Assembly (NCBI RefSeq): GCF_000142905.1
Contig: NW_013657650.1
Location: forward strand, 25,951 to 89,950
Direction of reading: 5' to 3'
DNA length: 64,000 nucleotides
From: Thecamonas trahens ATCC 50062
Lineage: Eukaryota; Apusozoa; Apusomonadida; Apusomonadidae
The position numbers and the translations under genes were made by a program. The notes under the pieces are model-generated. The model worked only from the letters and a program-made list of their open reading frames with translations, searched no databases and was not told the DNA's origin. Numbering within the stretch: position 1 is the first letter of the stretch; the number at the start of each line of letters is the position of its first letter. Positions 58,343 through 64,000 of this stretch are shown here, piece by piece.

Positions 58343-61300
58343 ATGAAAAGACGTGGCCGATGCGGGGAGGTTCGCCTTTCGTGCCGTGGTGGGGTTCGTG
58401 GGGCTCGTGACGGCTCGCTCCGCAACAACTCTCCTCACCACCACAGCAGCCACAGCCGACGCCGTGGCACGCTCATGCTCATCCTCCTCGTCAGTGCGGT
58501 AGTACTGGCAGCGACAGTCAGGGTCGGCGAGGCGAGCGAGACCAGGACAGGTTCGGTGGCCTCGGGAGATGCTGCGTCGATGCAGATCAGCACTGGGTTC
58601 GTCAGCAGTGATCCCGGACATGTCGATTTCGATGGCTCAGAAGAGCAAGGCGCCGCCATTTTTCAACTCTCGGGCTCGGTAGTGAGCACAACAGGGGTGA
58701 TCTGGATCGAAAGTGCAATCCTCACTCTGCGAGATGTCGATGCGCCAAGCCCGATTGCTGTCAACCTTGCCTTCTACAACTACTCGGTGGCAGACAAGGG
58801 CAAGACGTTTGACGACCCGCCGTGGTCTGACTTGTTTGGGTTGGACGCCTTTCCCACCTCGGCTCCATACACAGTCACATTGTCGCCCAGCTCGCCATCG
58901 TTTGTGGCTACGACCGCGCTACGGCCTTTCCTCACAGACGCCTATTTGGCAGATGCCTTTGACGGCAATCGCTTTGCCATTCGCCTCTCCATGGTGGCTG
59001 GCGAGTGTCCGGCCGGCACCTGCCGCATCGACTTTGACCCACAGCCGTCGCTGTTCATAACTTACCATGAGGTCTGTCCCGAGATCTCGGTGGAGAACGG
59101 GTCCGTGAGTAACGATCCAACAACCGGGCGCCCGATGGCGCTCACAGGTGACAAACTGCGTATCACCTGCGACTCTGGATTCGACGAGTCCGGCGTGGAC
59201 GGCAGCGACGATGTTACCTGTCTCAGCGACGGCTCCTACTCGCCAGCCACCCCAAGCTGTGTGGCTCTCTCGTCACCGCCACCCCCACCATCGCCACCGC
59301 CACCACCAGCACCGCCACCATCTCCTCCTCCACCACTGCCATCGCCACCACCACCACCGCCACCATCTCCTCATCCGCCACCGCCACCGCCGTCGCCACC
59401 ACCACCACCACCACCACCATCACCGCCACCGCCACTATCACCACCGCCACCATCTCCTCCACCACCACCGCCACCATCTCCTCCACCACCACCGCCACCA
59501 TCACCGCCACCGTCACCACCACCTCCGCCATCTCCACCGTGCCCGCTACCAGCGTTCTTGGACAGCTGCGGCGTGTGCTCTGGCCCAGGCACCGGTCATG
59601 TGGGTGACTCTGACCTCGACGCCTGTGGCGTTTGCTTTGGCGGCAACGGCGATCTCGACGACTGCGGAGTCTGCTTTGGAGGCAACTCTGCCAAGGACGG
59701 CTGTGGCGTGTGCTATGGAAACAACGCGACGTGCGCCGGGTGCGACGGTGTACCATACTCGGGCAAAGTACCGGATGTTTGCGGCGTGTGTGGCGGCGAT
59801 GGTTCGGGGTGCTCGGGCTGCAACTTTATCCCGATCCCACTCGGCGGCGTGTGGTTTGACGGGTGCGGTGTGTGTGGCGGATCGGCCAGCATCTCGACAT
59901 GCGCCACACCATGCATCGCCAACACCACGGCGGTGTTCGACTGCTTTGGAGTGTGCAACGGTACAGCATACGTCGATGACTGCGGTATGTGCGTCGGTGG
60001 CGCCACGTCGAACACAGCCAACTTTTTCAAGGATGCGTGCGGGATGTGCTTTGGCGGCGAGACTGCTCGCGATGCGTGCGGCGACTGCCACGGCGGCAAC
60101 GCGCGCCGCGACGAGTGCGGCATCTGCGGTGGCGGAAACTCGCGGATGGACAGCTGCGGGGTGTGCTTTGGCGGTGAGCGAGGCAAGGACATATGTGGCG
60201 TGTGCGGTGGAAATGGAACAAGCTGCATCGGTTGCGACGCTGTCATCGACTCGACTGCCGCCTTTGACGCATGCGGCGTGTGCGGCGGGCACAACGAGTG
60301 TCTTCGCGAGCGCAGCTCATCCAGCTCGCTGACGTTGCCAGTGGCGGTTGGCAGCAGTGCTGGCGTCCTACTCTGCTGCGTTGTCATTGTCATCTGCATT
60401 GTCATGCTCTCGCGGCGGTCGCGACGAGTGGCGACCGAGGCCATCACTGCAAGCAAGGCCAAAGCTGCGCTTGCGGTAGCGCCACAGGGCGTAGTCATTC
60501 TCCTTGTCACCGATGTGGTCGACTCGACTCGGCTGTGGGAGGAGGTGCCGGACGTGATGGCAGCATGCTCGGTGCAGCACGATGCTATTGTGCTCAATGC
60601 TCTCGCGGCACACGACGGGTACGTGGTGCGCAACGAGGGTGACTCGTTCATTGCCGCCTTTCCAACGTCCCGAGCGAGCGCCGCCATCGACGCTGCCCGC
60701 GACATCCAGCACGAACTTGCCAACACCGACTGGCCGCGTGGTCTCAAGTTGCGAACCCGCCAAGGCCTAGCCTGTCGCATCGGTCTGCACGCTGGTCGAC
60801 CGGTGATCCGATTTGACGAGCGGACGCAGCGGGTGGCGTACGGCGGAGTTGCCATGGTCCGTGTCGACGCCATCACGAACATGGGTGGTGCCGGCGAGAT
60901 TGTTGTCTCGCAAGCGGTGCTGATCATGGCCGGCGGTGGGTATGCCACTCGCGAGCTGGGCACTGCTCCAGGCGGCAGCGACGCAGTTGTGTACAAGCTG
61001 ATGATGGCGAGCAGCAACGAGCTGTCAGGCTCATCCACTACCAGCGCTGACGAAACGTCGACAACATCACTCGCGACAGCACTCGCCGGCCTCGGAAACG
61101 TGGTCCCAACGGCGACGACACAGTCTGTTCCGCAGTCGGCCCTGGCCTCGCTCGCCGAGCTGCTCTCGGATCGTGAAAGCGAGTCGTCGCACCAGTCGAG
61201 CGGGCCGGAAGTTCGCAAGTCAACCCGCTCGCAGTCGGTGGCTGTCGACCTGGGCTGGGGCCCATCGCGCCGGGCACAGGCGCCGACCCGGACTCGGACC

Positions 61301-61876
61301 CGAGCTGAGACCCGGAGCCGCACAAGGACCGGCTTGCGCCAGAGGGTGCGGACTAGATCAAAGCGCCGGCGTCACGCCTCGGTCGAGCTTGTCCCGTCGT
61401 CGTCACAAGCCAGCATGTGCTCCTCGATTCCCGAGCTGGCCGAGACGATCAGACTTCGGCAAACGCGCTCTTCACTTGGGGTGCTGCCACCTGCCGGCTC
61501 GGGCGTCTCGCGGCATCGGGTGCGATCGAGGCGCAAGCGCCGCAACCGCGACAGGGCTACACGCTTGCGAAAGTCGTCGAGCAACGTTGTGACCAGAGGC
61601 CTGCGGCACGCCTCAATCTCGGTATGCGGTCCCGTTGTCAAGCCTTCTTCGTCTCTCGGTGCACTCGGCGCATCGATGGTCTCGTCTCCCAGCCTCTCCG
61701 CCACCGTCACAGAGTCTGGCTCCGGCTCGCACCTCACCTGCGACGATAGCATCTCCGTTCTCATCACGCCACACCACGCCTTGACAGCCGGCACCCCGAC
61801 TCCAACCGCCTTGATGAGTCTCGTCTCCAGCCCAACAGTAGGCCCCCATGCGCCGGCGTCCGAATGTGGGCGCTAG
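58343..61876 (+). CDS. Receptor-like protein with class III nucleotidyl cyclase domain
   Basis: A 1177-residue type I membrane protein. A signal peptide lies at about residues 40-68 (LMLILLVSAVVLAATVRVG); a start at 58475 would place it at the very N-terminus. The ectodomain has a beta-rich module of about 170 residues, a Sushi/CCP-like module (about 246-310), a Pro/Ser-Pro tract of about 95 residues and about 13 Cys-rich units of the form CGVCxGGN (about 406-653). After one helix (VLLCCVVIVICIVML, about 670-690) comes a class III cyclase-like domain (about 717-862): LVTDVVDST and NEGDSFIAAF carry the two metal-binding Asp. The usual Asn and Arg of the VNxAAR segment are not evident (VAMVRVDAITN). 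An Arg/Ser-rich tail of 300 residues follows. Confidence 0.8.
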   Translation: MKRRGRCGEVRLSCRGGVRGARDGSLRNNSPHHHSSHSRRRGTLMLILLVSAVVLAATVRVGEASETRTGSVASGDAASMQISTGFVSSDPGHVDFDGSEEQGAAIFQLSGSVVSTTGVIWIESAILTLRDVDAPSPIAVNLAFYNYSVADKGKTFDDPPWSDLFGLDAFPTSAPYTVTLSPSSPSFVATTALRPFLTDAYLADAFDGNRFAIRLSMVAGECPAGTCRIDFDPQPSLFITYHEVCPEISVENGSVSNDPTTGRPMALTGDKLRITCDSGFDESGVDGSDDVTCLSDGSYSPATPSCVALSSPPPPPSPPPPPAPPPSPPPPLPSPPPPPPPSPHPPPPPPSPPPPPPPPSPPPPLSPPPPSPPPPPPPSPPPPPPPSPPPSPPPPPSPPCPLPAFLDSCGVCSGPGTGHVGDSDLDACGVCFGGNGDLDDCGVCFGGNSAKDGCGVCYGNNATCAGCDGVPYSGKVPDVCGVCGGDGSGCSGCNFIPIPLGGVWFDGCGVCGGSASISTCATPCIANTTAVFDCFGVCNGTAYVDDCGMCVGGATSNTANFFKDACGMCFGGETARDACGDCHGGNARRDECGICGGGNSRMDSCGVCFGGERGKDICGVCGGNGTSCIGCDAVIDSTAAFDACGVCGGHNECLRERSSSSSLTLPVAVGSSAGVLLCCVVIVICIVMLSRRSRRVATEAITASKAKAALAVAPQGVVILLVTDVVDSTRLWEEVPDVMAACSVQHDAIVLNALAAHDGYVVRNEGDSFIAAFPTSRASAAIDAARDIQHELANTDWPRGLKLRTRQGLACRIGLHAGRPVIRFDERTQRVAYGGVAMVRVDAITNMGGAGEIVVSQAVLIMAGGGYATRELGTAPGGSDAVVYKLMMASSNELSGSSTTSADETSTTSLATALAGLGNVVPTATTQSVPQSALASLAELLSDRESESSHQSSGPEVRKSTRSQSVAVDLGWGPSRRAQAPTRTRTRAETRSRTRTGLRQRVRTRSKRRRHASVELVPSSSQASMCSSIPELAETIRLRQTRSSLGVLPPAGSGVSRHRVRSRRKRRNRDRATRLRKSSSNVVTRGLRHASISVCGPVVKPSSSLGALGASMVSSPSLSATVTESGSGSHLTCDDSISVLITPHHALTAGTPTPTALMSLVSSPTVGPHAPASECGR
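59265..59545 (+). repeat. CCACCACCG-type repeat encoding poly-Pro/Ser
   Basis: Imperfect 3- to 12-bp repeats encode an SPPPPP-type tract in the cyclase receptor ectodomain, resembling the hydroxyproline-rich linkers of algal and plant wall proteins. Confidence 0.9.
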
Positions 61877-62023
61877 CATGGTAGCCCACGTGTTTCCATT
61901 CGAGTCGGATGACGTTCCAATGAAAGAAACCGCCACAAAACTGGGCGCCGTTTTCGTGTGTCACGCTGCGCAACAGAGCAAGCAAGATCAACAACAGCAC
62001 ACGCGCGCGCCTGGTTCTTGATC

Positions 62024-62947
62024 ATGTCGGCATCAAGCAGTATTTCACGCGGAAGGGGTCGAAACCGCGGCAAGGGCAAGCCGGCCGCCGGTGGCAACAA
62101 CCGCGAGTCGCGGAGGACCCTGGGTCGTGAGACGGTGGACATTGCCAACTCCGGCATGTGCGGTACGGTGGAGATTGGGCATCTTGTCGAGGCGGCACGA
62201 AGCGGACGGGTCGAGTACGGGCCCAAGGACGACGTGGTGAGCGAGTGGGATGCGATCCGCGGCGAGGCGGCGGAAGTGGAGACGGTGTTCGAGGTCACGC
62301 CCGAGAGCTCGATGAAGGCGGCTCGGCGGCTGGACGCCGCAGCGCCGGGCCAGGTGGCGGTCCTCTCGTTTGCATCGGCCAAGAACCCGGGAGGCGGGGT
62401 GCTCAAGGGATCCAAGGCGCAAGAAGAGGACTTGTGCCGGGCGTCTGCGCTGTACAAGTGCCTGCTGGGCGCGCCCGGTTACGCGGCAAACAAGGCCAAT
62501 GACCGCCGCGGCCTCTACACCGACCACGCACTTTACGTTCCGCAGGTCCCAGTCTTCCGGTACCCGAACGGGAGGCTCATCGCTAGCAGCTCCGAGCTCA
62601 AGGTAATGTCGTTTGTCTCGAGCGCAGCGCCAAATCGCGGGCGGCTGGGCAAGAACCGGAGTGGCGAGTGCAAGGCGGCGCTTGTGAGAAGGATTGAGCG
62701 GGCGCTGGCCATGATGGCCGTCCATGGGCACAGGCACATTGTGCTTGGCGCGTTTGGGTGCGGAGTGTTCAAGAACCCAGCTGACGAGGTGGCTGCTGTG
62801 TTTGCAGACGTGCTGCGCTCGCCGCGGTTTGCCGGAGTTTTTGAACTCGTCGTCTTTGCGGTTCTGTGCAACAGCACAGGGCGGCCGACGGCCAACTTTC
62901 GGGCGTTTGCGGCCAAGTTTGCAGCCGAGGGCGGCGCGAGCGACTAG
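62024..62947 (+). CDS. Bacterial-type poly(ADP-ribose) glycohydrolase
   Basis: A 307-residue protein of the microbial PARG family (TIGR02452/DUF2263), which cleaves ADP-ribose polymers. The signature is clear: FASAKNPGGGVLKGSKAQEE (GGG at about 123, QEE at about 133 with the catalytic Glu pair), then LCRASALY. The second half, including GHRHIVLGAFGCGVFKNP, is the macrodomain-like ADP-ribose pocket. An Arg/Gly-rich N-terminus (RGRGRNRGKGK) could be a nuclear signal. The ATG at 62024 is chosen; a frame open further upstream is not family-like. The stop codon interlocks with that of the convergent DUF445 gene. Confidence 0.88.
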   Translation: MSASSSISRGRGRNRGKGKPAAGGNNRESRRTLGRETVDIANSGMCGTVEIGHLVEAARSGRVEYGPKDDVVSEWDAIRGEAAEVETVFEVTPESSMKAARRLDAAAPGQVAVLSFASAKNPGGGVLKGSKAQEEDLCRASALYKCLLGAPGYAANKANDRRGLYTDHALYVPQVPVFRYPNGRLIASSSELKVMSFVSSAAPNRGRLGKNRSGECKAALVRRIERALAMMAVHGHRHIVLGAFGCGVFKNPADEVAAVFADVLRSPRFAGVFELVVFAVLCNSTGRPTANFRAFAAKFAAEGGASD

Positions 62948-63902
62948 TAGCCAAGCGCGCGCGAGAGGAGGCCGAGGACGCCGCCAAAGACATTGCCCCA
63001 GACAATGAGCCAGCCGAGATGCTCACGAATGACGTCCTCGATGAGGCGCTTGACGGCATCGGGTGTGAGCTCCTGGAGCTTGACGTCCATCATCTGCTCA
63101 ACCTCTTCGCGCATGGTGTCGACGTTGAGCATGGAGTTTGCGTCAAACATGTCCATCAGCAGTGGGGCCATGTCCGAACCCATGTCGAGAACAAAAGGCT
63201 TGATGATGGGCTTGAGCGAGGCCGGGTCGATGCCGAGCATGGCCAGCATCATGCCTTCGGGCGGGCGCCGAGATCACCGAGCTTGGAGTCGATGATGGCG
63301 TCGACCTGCGGCGACTCGAGCAGAGCCTGGATCTTGTCTTCGATGTTGATAGAGGCTGTTAACTGGCCGGCCTTTTGCTCGAGGTAGTTCTCGAGGAAGC
63401 GGCGCTCAAAGAAAGTCTTGAGAAACATGTCCTTGATGGAGGCACGGATCTCGCGGAAGCGCTTGGGAATGACGCCCGAGCCCGGCAAGCCGCACACGTT
63501 GTCAAACAGCATCTTGACGGCGAGCCAGTTGGTGACGCCGCCGGCAAAGCCAAAGAGGCCAAAGGCGAGGATGTACTGGCCAAAGACGTTGGAGCCCGAG
63601 ACAGCGTCCGGCGGACAGGTCACTTTTCTGCGATCGGGCACGCCGCCCGGGGTAGACGCCACGATGATGAGGCCGAGGATCATGGCCGAAAAGGTGGCCA
63701 TGTTGGAGAGCGAGCCCTTGTTGGTGAACCACCCAGCCAAGCGCTTGCCCCACGGCTCGGTTGGCCGTCTCGCCACCCCAAAGAAGTCGGTCTCGGCCTC
63801 TGCCGTCAGCCTCACGCCGCCTCTATGACCCGATGACATAGTTGGCGAGAGCGGGCGCGACGGGCCGCCTCCACTCGATGACGATGATGACAGGAAGTCC
63901 AT
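62944..63902 (-). CDS. DUF445-family membrane protein, frame broken near 63260
   Basis: About 319 residues of the DUF445 (YheB-like) family. Visible family parts are a first helix (SAMILGLIIVAST), the core GFAGGVTNWLAVKMLF, the GSGVIPKRFREIR block, and the C-terminal LTPDAVKRLIEDVIREHLGW with a final helix (LIVWGNVFGGVLGLLS). The function of the family is unknown; it is widespread in bacteria and patchy in eukaryotes. The frame breaks between KLGDLGAR and EGMMLAMLG; one extra C in the CGCCCG run (about 63260) joins them as ARPEGMMLAM and makes the length divisible by three. The ATG is the first in frame. Confidence 0.8.
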
Positions 63903-64000
63903 TGATCTGCATGTGTGTGTGTGTGAGTGGGGGCAGGGAGGCAGGAGGTGGAGGGGGGGGGTGGGGCCGGAGGGAGGAGGGGGAGGGGGGAGGGGGGAGG
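63903..64000. other. Right edge, G-rich flank
   Basis: A GT-repeat (about 63912-63924) followed by GGGAGG-rich sequence to the window edge. It should hold the DUF445 promoter. Confidence 0.4.

Noticed and set aside
1-64000. tRNA, rRNA, transposase, retroelement or viral genes
   Set aside because: By eye no cloverleaf with a GGTTCGA-type arm, rRNA core sequence, transposase, integrase or reverse transcriptase motif was found; a covariance-model or profile search could still reveal small RNAs.

Overview
This window is nuclear DNA of a free-living, single-celled eukaryote with a compact, GC-rich genome. It has large multidomain signalling proteins, a few spliceosomal GT-AG introns, many ankyrin and TKL-kinase genes, and a clear integrin alpha/beta pair. 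Integrins in a protist with this style of gene point to the apusomonads (Thecamonas/Amastigomonas type). That assignment is inference from gene content, not from a marker gene. One 100-base run of N (11092-11191) marks a draft assembly.

Layout: 0.5-6.2 kb holds an ABHD18-like hydrolase, a membrane-anchored aspartic protease and a HEAT-repeat protein. 6.2-10.8 kb has two ankyrin genes around an RMDN-family TPR protein. 11.3-15 kb has a polytopic membrane protein fused to a Ca2+-dependent PI-PLC domain, followed almost without a gap by an HemK/PrmC glutamine methyltransferase. 15-21.7 kb has a fibronectin-III single-pass receptor, a repeat-rich zinc-ribbon-like protein, a DHHC palmitoyltransferase with one clear intron, and a small two-helix membrane protein. 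22-32.5 kb holds an ankyrin-like fragment, then a head-to-head pair of integrin-alpha-like (minus) and integrin-beta (plus) genes sharing a 638-bp intergenic region. 32.6-44 kb has a BPA1/Vip1-family RRM protein, a four-helix membrane protein, a radical-SAM HemN-like enzyme, a USP10/Ubp3-like deubiquitinase, an Arg/Ser-rich protein and another ankyrin protein. 44-46.3 kb is repeat-rich with one small coiled-coil reading frame. 46.3-58 kb contains two tandem TKL-kinase genes: a giant kinase / NB-ARC / WD40 / gelsolin protein, and an ankyrin / PH-like / kinase protein. 58.3-64 kb has a receptor-like protein with a class III nucleotidyl cyclase domain, a bacterial-type PARG and a DUF445 membrane protein.

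The most striking items are the giant kinase-NB-ARC-WD40-gelsolin protein (STAND/NLR-like, possibly coupling sensing to actin remodelling), the divergent integrin pair, the membrane PI-PLC fusion and the cyclase receptor. Together with the FN3 receptor, DHHC enzyme and aspartic protease they make the window rich in cell-surface adhesion and signalling functions, although nothing shows that these genes form one pathway.

Six places break a convincing reading frame in a way that one extra base, mostly in a short homopolymer run, would repair. I read these as probable sequence errors and annotate the genes across them. Convergent genes are packed very tightly; two pairs have interlocking stop codons.
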